Positions 46,337-55,094 are shown, counted from the first letter of the stretch. The stretch: DNA of 64,000 bases from an uncultured Alphaproteobacteria bacterium (GCA_937892955.1 CALBKH010000002.1:39323-103322); one strand, 5' to 3'. Notes: generated by a model from the letters alone, not told the origin. A program made the numbers and translations.

Positions 46337-47220
46337 GCGGATTTTCGGCCGCGTGGCTGGCCTTGCGCGAACCGGTCGATCATCGTTCGCGGTCGCGAGA
46401 CCTCGCGGACGCCGTGGCGCGTCGCTTCGTCGGTCGAGACGTGCTCAGCGTCGTCGATCTCGGGGCCGGAACGGGCTCGAACCTCCGGGCGCTGGCGCCG
46501 CTTCTTCCTGCCAAGCAGGACTGGCGTCTCGTCGACGACGATCCCGGCCTTCTGGACGAGGCGGCGCGGCGGCTCGCGGACTGGGCCGACGAGGCCGAGA
46601 GGGCCGGCGACACGCTGCGCCTCCTGAAGAAGGGGCGCGAAATCCGCGTCGAGTTCCACACCGGCGATCTCGCGACGGCGGTCGAAGCGGTGATCCCGGC
46701 GGCGTGCGATCTGGTGACCGCGTCGGCGCTCTTCGATCTCGTGTCGGCGTCCTGGATGGCCGAATTGGTGGCCGCCGTGGCGGCGCGGCAGGCGATGCTC
46801 CATGCCGTGCTCACCTACGACGGCCGCGACGCCTTCGCCCCCGCGCATCCGCTCGACGCGGCGGTGGTCGCCGCCTTCGCCGGTCACATGCGGCGCGACA
46901 AGGGCTTCGGTATCGCGGCGGGGCCCGAGGCGACCGCGGTGCTCGCGGCCGCCGCGCGTTCGGCCGGATACGAGGTCTCGGAACGGTCCTCGGACTGGGT
47001 GCTCGGCGCGGCGGAGGCGGATCTCGGGCGGCTGCTCCTCGCCGGCATGGCGGAAGCGGTGGCCGAGACCGGGGCGGTGGCGCGCGCCGATCTCGACGAC
47101 TGGGCCACCTTCCGCGCCGCGACCTGCGGCGAGGCGGGCGCGCGGATCGTCTGCGGCCACGCCGATCTCCTGGCCCATCCGCCGGTCAGGACAGCATCCG
47201 CTTCATCACGCCGTCCTTGA
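46333..47220 (+). CDS. Class I SAM-dependent methyltransferase
   Basis: A 295-residue Rossmann-fold methyltransferase. Motif I is VVDLGAGTGSNLRAL, followed by the acidic motif II WRLVDDDPGLLDEAARRL and, as motif IV, DLVTASALFDLVSASWM. The C-terminal half (MRRDKGFGIAAGPEATAVL onward) is subgroup-specific. The ATG overlaps the glycosyltransferase stop. Its last 35 bases overlap the 3' end of the opposing cytochrome b561 gene. Substrate unknown; the cluster suggests O- or N-methylation of a pterin-type product. Confidence 0.85.
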   Translation: MSGFSAAWLALREPVDHRSRSRDLADAVARRFVGRDVLSVVDLGAGTGSNLRALAPLLPAKQDWRLVDDDPGLLDEAARRLADWADEAERAGDTLRLLKKGREIRVEFHTGDLATAVEAVIPAACDLVTASALFDLVSASWMAELVAAVAARQAMLHAVLTYDGRDAFAPAHPLDAAVVAAFAGHMRRDKGFGIAAGPEATAVLAAAARSAGYEVSERSSDWVLGAAEADLGRLLLAGMAEAVAETGAVARADLDDWATFRAATCGEAGARIVCGHADLLAHPPVRTASASSRRP

Positions 47221-47728
47221 AGACGAAGCGGTGGATGAGCGCCGCTCCGAAATGGGCGGCGACGAGGGCGGCGAGCCCGAAGGCGGCCCAGCCGTGCAGC
47301 CCCAACAGCACCTTCGCCGTGGCCTCGTTCTTGGCGAGAATCTCGGGCAACGAGAGACCGCCGAGGATCTCGCGGGCGCCGTAGGCCGAGACGCCGAGCC
47401 AACCGAGGATCGGCACGGCGACGAGCGCCAGATAGATGAGCCCGTGCACCGCCTCTGCCGCGATCACCTGGATCCGAGCGAGAGAGGGGTCCGGCGCCGG
47501 CGTGCCGCGGGTCAGCCGAACGACGATCCGCAGCACCACCAGCCCGAGGACGACCGCCCCGAAGGTCTTGTGGGCGGTGTAGAGCCGGCCGGTGAGTTCG
47601 TCGAAGTCGGTCGCGGCGCCACGGCGGACCATGTAGACACCGACCGGAACGAGGGTGAACACCATGAGCGCAGTGATCCAGTGGACGAGCTTCTGGAGAC
47701 CCGAATAGGTGGCGGGGCGCTCCGTCAT
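47186..47728 (-). CDS. Cytochrome b561
   Basis: A 180-residue four-helix di-heme cytochrome b of the bacterial b561 type, passing electrons in the inner membrane (superoxide oxidase and related proteins). Candidate heme ligands are His in QKLVHWITALM, TAHKTFGAVVLG, AEAVHGLIYLAL and LLGLHGWAAFGLAALVAAHF. The ATG at 47728 overlaps the stop of the RibD-type gene (ATGA). Convergent overlap with the methyltransferase gene leaves no room for a terminator between them. Confidence 0.9.
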   Translation of the reverse strand: MTERPATYSGLQKLVHWITALMVFTLVPVGVYMVRRGAATDFDELTGRLYTAHKTFGAVVLGLVVLRIVVRLTRGTPAPDPSLARIQVIAAEAVHGLIYLALVAVPILGWLGVSAYGAREILGGLSLPEILAKNEATAKVLLGLHGWAAFGLAALVAAHFGAALIHRFVFKDGVMKRMLS

Positions 47729-48438
47729 GGGCTTCTCCTGGGTTCTTCGGCCGTCATGTCGCAATCGAACAGCACATCGCCGTCACCGAGCGGGATGACG
47801 TCGGTGGGCGGGCGTCGGGCGTCGCGGATCTGTTCTATGGGCGAGAGATCGAGGCCGTTGCGGCCCGAGCCGAGGATGACGGGCGAAACCATCAGGTGGA
47901 GCCGATCGACCAGACCGGTGTCGATCGCCTGCGACACGATGCCGGCGCCGCCCTCGATGAGGACGGTGCCGAAGCCGAACTCGGCGAGCATCTCCATCAC
48001 ACGGGTCATGTCGAACCGGCCCTCCGGCGCCGGGAGGGGGACGATCTCCACCCCGCTCGGCAGGTCGCCGCCGCCTCGGTCGGCGCCGCGAAAGACGATG
48101 CGCCGAGCGCCGTCGCCGCCTTCGAGGCACCGCGCCGAGGCGGGCAGGGCGCCGCGGGCGTCGAGCACCACGCGGGCAGGGCTCGATCCGGCGCAGCGGC
48201 GGACGTTGAGGCGAGGGTCGTCGGCGAGGACGGTGCCGATGCCGACGAGGACGGCGTCGACGCGGGCGCGCAGGGCATGGAGATGGTCGAGCGAGGGCGA
48301 TCCGCCGAGCCCGCGGGAGTCGCCGTTGCGGGTGGCGATGCGCCCGTCCAGCGATACGCCGAGCTGGGCCACGACATAAGGGCGGCCGTCGTGACGCGAC
48401 CCGATCCTGTCCAGAGCGACTTCACCGGGGCGGAGCAC
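47725..48438 (-). CDS. RibD C-terminal (DHFR-fold) reductase
   Basis: A stand-alone RibD_C domain of about 237 residues, an NAD(P)H reductase fold acting on pyrimidine or pterin rings. PYVVAQLGVSLDGRIATRNG, VDAVLVGIGTVLADDPRLNVR, FGTVLIEGGAGIVSQAI and LVDRLHLMVSPVILGSG are the family motifs; no deaminase half is present. The GTG at 48438, eight bases after GAGG, is preferred. The frame stays open to a GTG at 48558, but that part holds rare TTA, TTT and CTT codons and an AATTGC..GCAATT dyad, which look like promoter. It could reduce the product of the facing pterin-type genes. Confidence 0.82.
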   Translation of the reverse strand: MLRPGEVALDRIGSRHDGRPYVVAQLGVSLDGRIATRNGDSRGLGGSPSLDHLHALRARVDAVLVGIGTVLADDPRLNVRRCAGSSPARVVLDARGALPASARCLEGGDGARRIVFRGADRGGGDLPSGVEIVPLPAPEGRFDMTRVMEMLAEFGFGTVLIEGGAGIVSQAIDTGLVDRLHLMVSPVILGSGRNGLDLSPIEQIRDARRPPTDVIPLGDGDVLFDCDMTAEEPRRSP

Positions 48439-48622
48439 TGGAAGAACCTCGGAAGCCGTGTGACCCTGCCGGTACGATAAGCGAAATTGCGTAAGAAGCA
48501 ATTCGCCGTCGTGGTCGACGACCCGAACCGGCGCGCAGGCGAGATGCTTCGGGATCACTTCGGGGTCGTATGTTCGCCGAGCGACACTTCGACGATTCGG
48601 GTGAAGCCGATCGTCCTTCTCC

Positions 48623-49726
48623 TCATTTCGGTGCGTCGATGTGGGCCAGTCGGCGGAAACGCTCGGACACCGCGACGCAGGTGACGAGGTAGAAGGCGCC
48701 GACGACGATGTTGGCCTCCAGCGAATAGGCCTGCCACTCGACGTCGGCGGTGGCCAGTCGCGAGGTCGCCATCAGGTCGAACAGGCCGACGATGGCGACG
48801 AGCGAGGTGTCCTTGTAGCCGCCGATGATCGAATTGGTCAGCGCCGGCAACGCGGTGCGCAGAGCCTGCGGCAGGACGACCAGACGCAGGGTCCGCCAAT
48901 GGGTCAGCCCGATCGAATAGGCCGCTTCGATCTGTCCGGCGTCGAAGTCGTCGAGACCGGATCGGACATCCTCGGCGAAATAGGCGGCGTGGAAGACGGT
49001 CAGCACCACGAAGATCGAGACCATCGACGAGGTGTACCAACCCGGCGGCATCAGCAGAGGCAGAATGAAGACGCCGGCGAAGAGCACCGCCACCATGGGG
49101 ATGCCGCGGATCGTCTCGATCCAGGCGATCGCCACCAGTCGGATCACCACGGCCTGCGACTTGCGGGCGAGCGCCAGGAAGATGCCGATCGGCAACGCCG
49201 CCGCCATGGTGAAGACCGACAGGAAGAGGACGAGCGGCAAGCCGTTCCAACGGGTCGCATCGACCGGTGCGAGGCCGAGGACCCCGCCCGACAGGAGCGC
49301 CAGATTGGCGAGGCAGCCGGCGAGGAAGAGCCCCGCCAATCCGAGGACGCCGCCGCGCCAGAACAGCGCCACGGCGACGGTCGCGAGGGTGACGACGGCG
49401 GCGATCTGCGCCCGCCAGCGTTCGTCGAACGGGTAGGTGCCGGTCAGGATGACGTCACCCTTGACGCGCAGGAACGCCCAGCAGGCTCCGCCCGCGGTCT
49501 TGCAGGCGGCGACGTCGCCGCCGATGCCGACCGCGTCGATCACCAGCCAGCGCAGGGCGATCGGTATCGACCACAGGAGGAAGGCGACGGTCGCGAGGGT
49601 GAGGAGGGTGTTCACCACCCCGTCGAAGAGATTGGTGCGCGCCCATTCGAGGGCGACGACGTGGCGGGGTCGGCGTGGCCGCAGATCGATGATCGGCGGG
49701 GGCGCGGCGGGGGCGGCGTCGGTCAT
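48623..49726 (-). CDS. aapM: General L-amino acid ABC transporter permease AapM-like
   Basis: A 367-residue permease of the polar amino acid family. The long N-terminal half with its periplasmic segment (CKTAGGACWAFLRVKGDVIL) is characteristic of AapM/BztC. The core has the ABC-coupling EAA loop EAAYSIGLTHWRTLRLVVLP followed by LTNSIIGGYKDTSLVAIVG. It is coupled to aapQ by ATGA. No ATPase gene follows; the next gene downstream is unrelated. Confidence 0.88.
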   Translation of the reverse strand: MTDAAPAAPPPIIDLRPRRPRHVVALEWARTNLFDGVVNTLLTLATVAFLLWSIPIALRWLVIDAVGIGGDVAACKTAGGACWAFLRVKGDVILTGTYPFDERWRAQIAAVVTLATVAVALFWRGGVLGLAGLFLAGCLANLALLSGGVLGLAPVDATRWNGLPLVLFLSVFTMAAALPIGIFLALARKSQAVVIRLVAIAWIETIRGIPMVAVLFAGVFILPLLMPPGWYTSSMVSIFVVLTVFHAAYFAEDVRSGLDDFDAGQIEAAYSIGLTHWRTLRLVVLPQALRTALPALTNSIIGGYKDTSLVAIVGLFDLMATSRLATADVEWQAYSLEANIVVGAFYLVTCVAVSERFRRLAHIDAPK

Positions 49727-50937
49727 CGCGTCGTCCCCGGCGGGCGCGCCCAGGCGGCGAACCAGTTCAGCGCGGCGGCCGTCGTCAGGTTGATGGCGAG
49801 GAAGACCAGCATCACCACCAGCATCAGTTCCACCGGACGGAAGGTCTGGTTGACGGCGGTGTTCATCACCCCGACGAGGTCGGAATAGCCGACCGCCAGG
49901 GCGATCGAGGTGTTCTTGATCAGGTTGAGGTACTGATTGCCGAGCGGTGGCACGATGACCCGGATCGCCTGCGGCAACACGATGAGCCGCAGCACGCGGC
50001 TCGGCCTCAGTCCGAGGGCGGCGGCGGCCTCGCGCTGCCCCTTGTCGACCGAGATGATGCCGCCGCGCACGATCTCGGCGATCTGGCTGGCATGATAGAT
50101 CGACAGCGACAGCCACAGCGCGGTGAACTGGACGGTGAGATGGGCGCCGCCGGTGATGTTGAATCCCGTCAGTGCCGGCACCGACCAGCGGACCTCGACG
50201 ACCCCGGCGGCGTGTGCGAGCGCGACCGCGAAGACGAGACCGGCGGCGGCGGGCAGCGCGACAGCGCGGCGAACGCCGGTCACGTCCTGATGCCGCTTCA
50301 CCGCGCGCGCCCAGGTCCAGGTGGCGGCGATCCAGACGACGGCGATGGCCGCGAGCGCCGCCGTCCCCACCGGGATCTCGGGCCACGGCAGGTAGAGGCC
50401 GCGATTGGCGAGCAGCGCTCCGCCGGGCAGCGTCCAGGCCGCCCGCACGAGTGGCAGGCCGCGCACCATGGCGATGTAGAGCGCCAGCACGATCAGGAGT
50501 TTCGGCAGATTGCGCAGCAGTTCGATGTAGACGCGGGCGAGATTGCGGACGAGCCAGTTGCGGCTCGTCGAGGCGATGCCGATGGCCAGGCCGATGGCGC
50601 TCGACAGGACGAGCGTCGTGGCCGCGAGCAGCAGGGTGTTGAGGAAACCGACGAAGAGGACGCGGGCGTAGCTGTCCTTCGGCGTGTAGGCGACGAGTTG
50701 CTCGGAGACGTCGAACCCGGCCTCGCGCGTCAGGAAGCCGAAATCGATGGCGACACCGGAGGCGGCGAGATTGCGAGTCACATTGAGATGGGCGTAATAG
50801 CCGGCGGCGATCAGCGCCACGGCGAGCGCCGTCTGCCACGTCGCCGAGCGGATCCGCCGGCGGGTGAGGAGCACGGGCTTCGGCGGCGGGCGGCCCACCA
50901 CGAGGTCGGCGGGTGCGGCGGGGGCTGTCGCGGCCAT
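49723..50937 (-). CDS. aapQ: General L-amino acid ABC transporter permease AapQ-like
   Basis: A 404-residue permease paralogous to aapM and forming the heterodimeric channel with it. The EAA loop is EAAAALGLRPSRVLRLIVLP, followed by IRVIVPPLGNQYLNLIKNTS, as in AapQ/BztB. A large periplasmic insert (WTLPGGALLANRGLYLPWPE) sits between the first helices. The ATG at 50937 is 84 bases from the divergent phosphatase gene, so the promoter region is short and shared. Confidence 0.88.
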   Translation of the reverse strand: MAATAPAAPADLVVGRPPPKPVLLTRRRIRSATWQTALAVALIAAGYYAHLNVTRNLAASGVAIDFGFLTREAGFDVSEQLVAYTPKDSYARVLFVGFLNTLLLAATTLVLSSAIGLAIGIASTSRNWLVRNLARVYIELLRNLPKLLIVLALYIAMVRGLPLVRAAWTLPGGALLANRGLYLPWPEIPVGTAALAAIAVVWIAATWTWARAVKRHQDVTGVRRAVALPAAAGLVFAVALAHAAGVVEVRWSVPALTGFNITGGAHLTVQFTALWLSLSIYHASQIAEIVRGGIISVDKGQREAAAALGLRPSRVLRLIVLPQAIRVIVPPLGNQYLNLIKNTSIALAVGYSDLVGVMNTAVNQTFRPVELMLVVMLVFLAINLTTAAALNWFAAWARPPGTTR

Positions 50938-51021
50938 GGAGGTTCCGGATCGGCGGTCTGGCGCCCCTTCGGCCCGAGGCCCGCGGCGGCGTGAAACGCG
51001 AGCATAGGGCTATGTGACGAA

Positions 51022-51546
51022 ATGGCAAACCGCCGACGCGCCTCTCTCGTCTCGGTTCCCGGCGTGGCCGGGCGGCTCCACCTCTCCGCCTGCCCGGGTA
51101 CCTGGGAGGGCGCGGCCGACCGCGCCGCGGTGCGCCGGGATTTCGCGCGTATCGCGGCGAGCGGGGCGCGCCTTCTCGTCACTCTCGTCGAAGCGGCCGA
51201 ACTTCCCCTGCCGCTCGCAGACTGGCGGGCAGAGGCCGCCGCGGCCGGCCTCGATCTCCTGCATCTGCCGATCGCCGATTTCGGTGTGCCCGACGTCGAC
51301 TTCGAGGCGGCGTGGCGCGAGGTGGGCCTCGTCGAGCGGCTCGCCCGCGGTGAGACCGTCGCGCTCCATTGCCGCGCCGGTCTGGGGCGGACGGGCACGA
51401 TCGCCGCGCGTCTCGTCGTCGAAGCTGCCGGCTTCGACGCCGAAGCGGCGATCGCCCTGGTGAGGCGCGACCATGCCGGCGAAGCGGTGGAGACCGCGGC
51501 GCAGGTGGACTACCTGCGCGCCCTGTCGGGACGGGGTTCGCGCTGA
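51022..51546 (+). CDS. Dual-specificity/tyrosine phosphatase-like protein
   Basis: A 174-residue cysteine phosphatase. The P-loop LHCRAGLGRTG (His116, Cys117, Arg123) matches HCxxGxxRTG, and the general-acid Asp is probably in LPIADFGVPDV (about residue 84). It resembles small CDKN3/DSP-like phosphatases found in proteobacteria, which act on phosphotyrosine, phosphoserine or phosphoinositides. It sits between the divergent aapQM and aapJ genes and may be cotranscribed with aapJ (140-base gap). A regulatory link to amino-acid uptake is speculative. Confidence 0.85.
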   Translation: MANRRRASLVSVPGVAGRLHLSACPGTWEGAADRAAVRRDFARIAASGARLLVTLVEAAELPLPLADWRAEAAAAGLDLLHLPIADFGVPDVDFEAAWREVGLVERLARGETVALHCRAGLGRTGTIAARLVVEAAGFDAEAAIALVRRDHAGEAVETAAQVDYLRALSGRGSR

Positions 51547-51686
51547 GATGGTGAGTTCGTCGGCGGACACCGCCGCCGCCGGAGGACTCGTCCGAGAACC
51601 GGCGCAGCCGTGCTTGTGAGGGGGTGCTGAACCAGCTTAAGGTCCGACGGTTCACCGCCCCCGGGCGACCTCAGGAGAGGTTTCAG

Positions 51687-52727
51687 ATGTCGATCAGAAC
51701 GCTCATGGCGGCGTGCGTCACCGCCGCCGTCCTCGTCCCCGCCGCCGCCGAGGCCGGCCCCGTCCTCGACCAGATCAAGAAGGACGGCAAGATCATCTGC
51801 ATCGTCAACCCGAAGTCCCCCGGCTTCTCGGTTCCCGACGCCCAGGGCGTGTTCCAGGGCTTCAACGTCGACTTCTGCCGCATGGCCGCCGCCGCCATCT
51901 TCGGTGACGCCACCAAGGTCGACATCCGCGGCGTCGGCTTCTCCGACAGCCTGAAGACGCTGGTCGCCGGCGGTGGCCACATGGCGTCGCGCTCGATCAC
52001 CGAAACCGGCACCCGCGACGCCGATCCCGGTCTCGCCTTCGTCGCCACCACCTTCTTCGACGGCCAGGGCTTCATGGTGCCCAAGGCCACCAGTCTGAAG
52101 TCGGCCAAGCAGCTCGACGGCGCCACGGTCTGCGCCGAGGAGGGCTCGACCACGCTTCTCAACCTCGCCGACTGGTTCGGCGAGAACAAGCTCAAGTACA
52201 AGATCGAGAACTTCACCGACATGAACGCCCGCCTGCAGGCGTTCTTCTCCGGCAAGTGCGACGTCATGTCGAACGACTTCACCGCGCTCGCCGCCAATCG
52301 CCAGTTGGCGGAGAAGCCCGACGCCTACGAGTTCCTGCCGGAGATGATCTCCTCGGAGCCGCTGACGATCGTCACCCGCCCCGATACCGAGTTGCAGAAA
52401 GCGATCTTCTGGAGCTTCCAGGTGATGCTCGCCGCCGACCAGTACGGCATCAACCAGAAGAACATCGGCGACATCGTCGCCAAGATCGGCACGCAGCCGC
52501 CGGCGGTGCAACGCATCTTCGGCGACAAGGGCGCGGCGACCGACATGGCGACGAAGCTCGGCATCCACCCGAACTGGGCGGTCGAGATCGTCAAACAGGT
52601 CGGCTCCTACGGCGACGTCTTCGACCGCCACCTCGGTCTGGCGACGCCGCTCGGCATCGACCGTTCGAAGACCCCGAACCGTCTCTCCAAGGACGGAGGA
52701 CTGCTCGTCACCTATCCGATCCGCTGA
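51687..52727 (+). CDS. aapJ: General L-amino acid ABC transporter substrate-binding protein
   Basis: A 346-residue periplasmic binding protein of the AapJ/BztA group, binding a broad range of L-amino acids. The signal peptide is TLMAACVTAAVLVPAAAEAG. Mature motifs include GFNVDFCRMAAAAIFGDATK, SRSITETGTRDADPGLAF, DGQGFMVPK and CAEEGSTTLLNLADWF; Cys residues in ICIVN and DFCRM suggest disulfides. AGGAGAGG precedes the ATG at 51687. A strong terminator lies 25 bases after the stop. The permeases are encoded on the other strand upstream. Confidence 0.93.
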   Translation: MSIRTLMAACVTAAVLVPAAAEAGPVLDQIKKDGKIICIVNPKSPGFSVPDAQGVFQGFNVDFCRMAAAAIFGDATKVDIRGVGFSDSLKTLVAGGGHMASRSITETGTRDADPGLAFVATTFFDGQGFMVPKATSLKSAKQLDGATVCAEEGSTTLLNLADWFGENKLKYKIENFTDMNARLQAFFSGKCDVMSNDFTALAANRQLAEKPDAYEFLPEMISSEPLTIVTRPDTELQKAIFWSFQVMLAADQYGINQKNIGDIVAKIGTQPPAVQRIFGDKGAATDMATKLGIHPNWAVEIVKQVGSYGDVFDRHLGLATPLGIDRSKTPNRLSKDGGLLVTYPIR

Positions 52728-52752
52728 TCGGACGGATCGACGATCCGCGACG

Positions 52753-52778
52753 AACGACGGCGCCTCGGCGCCGTCGTT
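52753..52778 (+). terminator. Rho-independent terminator of aapJ
   Basis: AACGACGGCGCC at 52753-52764 pairs perfectly with 52767-52778 and is followed by T and G. The 12-bp stem with an effective CCTCGG-type loop and T-ended right arm is a convincing terminator. Confidence 0.85.
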
Positions 52779-52863
52779 TGGCATCGGTCGCCTTCACCGC
52801 GTCGACCGGCTCGCTCGTAATGCCGCAGGCCGGAGGCACCGACGCGCGCGGCCTTCTGAAGAC

Positions 52864-53287
52864 ACGCGAATTTCTCTTTCGCATCAGAGGCACGAGAAGT
52901 TCGCGTCGGGAATGAAACGGTCTTTTTCGATGCCCGCCGGTATGAGGTCCGGAGCACGGACGAACCGATACGGGCCCTCTTCCGCGACGCCTTCGCGGCC
53001 GACCCCGCGGCCGTCTTTCGGGCTCACGCGGTCATCGTCTCCGGCTCTCCTTCGGCTCGAAATCGACCATCTCGACGCCGCCGCGCAGGGGTCGGGGAGG
53101 CCCGCGATGCGGCGGAATCGGACTCCCGGCACGCCACACGAGGTCCGTGCGATCGGCGTCCGGTCGGTTCTCATACGAGTTCACGAAATTCGGACTCGTC
53201 CGAATTTCGTGGATTGCGGCCCGACCGGCCGACGCCCGTTCGGGCTCGCCTTCGCGGATGAAGTTCCGAACAGGTCGAAACTTCATC
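52864..53287. repeat. Palindrome cluster between aapJ and the saccharopine-dehydrogenase-like gene
   Basis: The 569-base gap 52728-53296 has no credible gene beyond the aapJ terminator, but contains three long hairpins. Arms 52864-52876 and 52894-52906 share 12 of 13 positions (ACGCGAATTTCTC). 53182-53211 is a 30-base palindrome, perfect in 14-bp arms apart from the central two bases (CACGAAATTCGGAC). Arms 53257-53265 and 53279-53287 are GATGAAGTT and its complement. All share a TTC/GAA-rich core, as does the 36-base palindrome at 10295-10330. Confidence 0.7.
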
Positions 53288-53296
53288 GGCTCGGTA

Positions 53297-54313
53297 TCAC
53301 CGGGCGCTTTCCGGGCTTCGGGTCTCGGAGAGGCGCAGCAGCTGCTGTTTCGCGTAAGCGGCGGCGCCGCGTGCGAGCGCGCTGGTCGCCGGCAGGTCGG
53401 CCGTCGCGGGGGCCGAGGCGATCTCGTGAACGATGGTCTGCGCCGTCGCCGTCCCGTCGACGAGGCCGCGCGCCGTCGCGTGGATCAGCACCATGTCCTC
53501 CTCGACATGGGGCAGGGCGTTGCGCAGCAGGTTGGCCAGCATGTCGAGGCGCGACCTCAATCCCAATTCGTCGAGCAGGAACAACATGTGGTCGAGATGG
53601 CCGGGATGGCGGATGGTCTTGAACGTGGCGTGGGCGACGTGGCCTCGGCAGAGGTCCATCAGACTGCGCGATCCGTCCGCGGTGACGAAGGCCTCGAAGG
53701 TGCGGCCGTCCCATTCGAAGGTCTCGTGGCCGCCGAGCGGCGGCACGTGGACCGGCCGGCCGTCGACGACGGTCTCGGCCGGGCGGGTGTACTCCCGGAT
53801 CAGGCCGTTGACGTCCCAGATGTCGCCGTAGCCGAGCCGACCGATCGGCTCGCGCGGGATCGCCCCGACGCGCACCACCAGATCCTCCACCCGTTCGAAG
53901 CGCGACAGGAGATCCTCGACGAGGTCGTCGACGAGGCCCGGCGAAACGCCCGATCCCGGCAGCACGGCCGGTGCGTCGGCGCTCGCCTCGCGGCGCGCGA
54001 GGCCGGTCGAGCCGGGCTCGCAGAAGTCGATGTGGTGGATGCCGACCCGCGCCGCGACGGCCGCGACCGGCGCGACCAGGAACTCCGGCACCGCCGCGAC
54101 GACGGCGTCGCCGCCGCGCAGGATGGCGGTGAGCTCGGCTTCCGCGAGGACGTCGCAGACCTTCGCCCGGAATCCGAGGCGTTCGGCGGCGTCGACCGCC
54201 TCGGGCACGCCGTCGACGAGCAGGGTCGAGATGCCGGGCGCATCGGCGAGGGCGACGGCGAGGGCGGTTCCGACGCGGCCGGCGCCGACGACGACGACAC
54301 GGAAGGGTTTCAT
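53297..54313 (-). CDS. Saccharopine dehydrogenase/lysine 6-dehydrogenase-like protein
   Basis: A 338-residue NAD(P)-binding oxidoreductase. The N-terminal Rossmann fold is RVVVVGAGRVGTALAVALAD, and GIHHIDFCEPGSTGLARREA is the domain connection. The C-terminal part has HATFKTIRHPGHLDHMLFLL, close to the KTLRYPGH motif of lysine 6-dehydrogenases and saccharopine reductases. It likely acts on an amino-acid-derived imine or secondary amine. It is the last gene of a long minus-strand set, 10 bases after the ABC ATPase. Confidence 0.82.
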   Translation of the reverse strand: MKPFRVVVVGAGRVGTALAVALADAPGISTLLVDGVPEAVDAAERLGFRAKVCDVLAEAELTAILRGGDAVVAAVPEFLVAPVAAVAARVGIHHIDFCEPGSTGLARREASADAPAVLPGSGVSPGLVDDLVEDLLSRFERVEDLVVRVGAIPREPIGRLGYGDIWDVNGLIREYTRPAETVVDGRPVHVPPLGGHETFEWDGRTFEAFVTADGSRSLMDLCRGHVAHATFKTIRHPGHLDHMLFLLDELGLRSRLDMLANLLRNALPHVEEDMVLIHATARGLVDGTATAQTIVHEIASAPATADLPATSALARGAAAYAKQQLLRLSETRSPESAR

Positions 54314-54323
54314 GCGCGCCTCC

Positions 54324-55094
54324 TCACTGATGGAACCGCGCGAGGAAGCCGCGCAGGCGGTCGCTCCGCGGATGGGCGATGATTTCGTCCGGGGTTCCCT
54401 GCTCGGCCACCACGCCCTGATCGAAGAACAGGACCCGATGGGCGACGTCGGCGGCGAAGGCCATCTCGTGGGTGACGATCGCCATCGTCATGCCGGCCTC
54501 GCCGAGCGAGCGGATGACGTTGAGCACCTCGCCGACGAGTTCGGGATCGAGCGCGCTCGTCACCTCGTCGAGGAGCAGCACCTCCGGCTCCATGGCCAGC
54601 GCCCGGGCGATGGCGACGCGCTGCTTCTGTCCGCCGGAGAGATGGGCCGGATAGGTGTCGCACTTCTCCGAGAGGCCGACCCGTCCGAGGAGATCGCGGG
54701 CATGGGCCTCGGCCTCGGCGCGCGGCTTCTTGGCGACGGTGATCGGTCCCTCGACGACGTTCTGGAGCGCCGTCATGTGCGGGAACAGGTTGAAGTGCTG
54801 GAACACCATGCCGACGTGCCGACGCAACGTGCCGATGCCGATCGTGTCGGCGCGGTCGCGGAACTCCTTGCCGATCGGCTTCTCGCGGAAGCGGATGAGC
54901 CCGTCGGTCGGCGTCTCCAGCATGTTGAGGCAGCGGATGAAGGTGGATTTGCCCGAGCCCGAGGGGCCGATCAGGGCCACCACCTCGCCGCGGGCGAGCG
55001 TCAGGTCGATGCCCTTCAGCACCTCGAGCGGGCCGAAGCTCTTGCGGATGCCGACGGCCTCGAGGATCGGCGCTTCCCGTGTGGTGTCGTTCAT
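54324..55094 (-). CDS. Polar amino-acid ABC transporter ATP-binding protein
   Basis: A 256-residue ATPase of the GlnQ/HisP type. Walker A is GPSGSGKST (43-51), the Q-loop is in MVFQHFNLFPHM, the signature is LSGGQKQR, Walker B is EVLLLDEVTSALD, and the switch His is in IVTHEMAFA. It lies 14 bases after the permease gene. It is the only amino-acid ATPase in the window and could in principle serve the aapQM permeases as well; that is a conjecture. Confidence 0.93.
   Translation of the reverse strand: MNDTTREAPILEAVGIRKSFGPLEVLKGIDLTLARGEVVALIGPSGSGKSTFIRCLNMLETPTDGLIRFREKPIGKEFRDRADTIGIGTLRRHVGMVFQHFNLFPHMTALQNVVEGPITVAKKPRAEAEAHARDLLGRVGLSEKCDTYPAHLSGGQKQRVAIARALAMEPEVLLLDEVTSALDPELVGEVLNVIRSLGEAGMTMAIVTHEMAFAADVAHRVLFFDQGVVAEQGTPDEIIAHPRSDRLRGFLARFHQ

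Noticed and set aside
52912..53622. Open frame across the palindrome cluster before the saccharopine-dehydrogenase-like gene
   Set aside because: It runs through the hairpins and into the antisense of a well-supported gene and has no family motifs.
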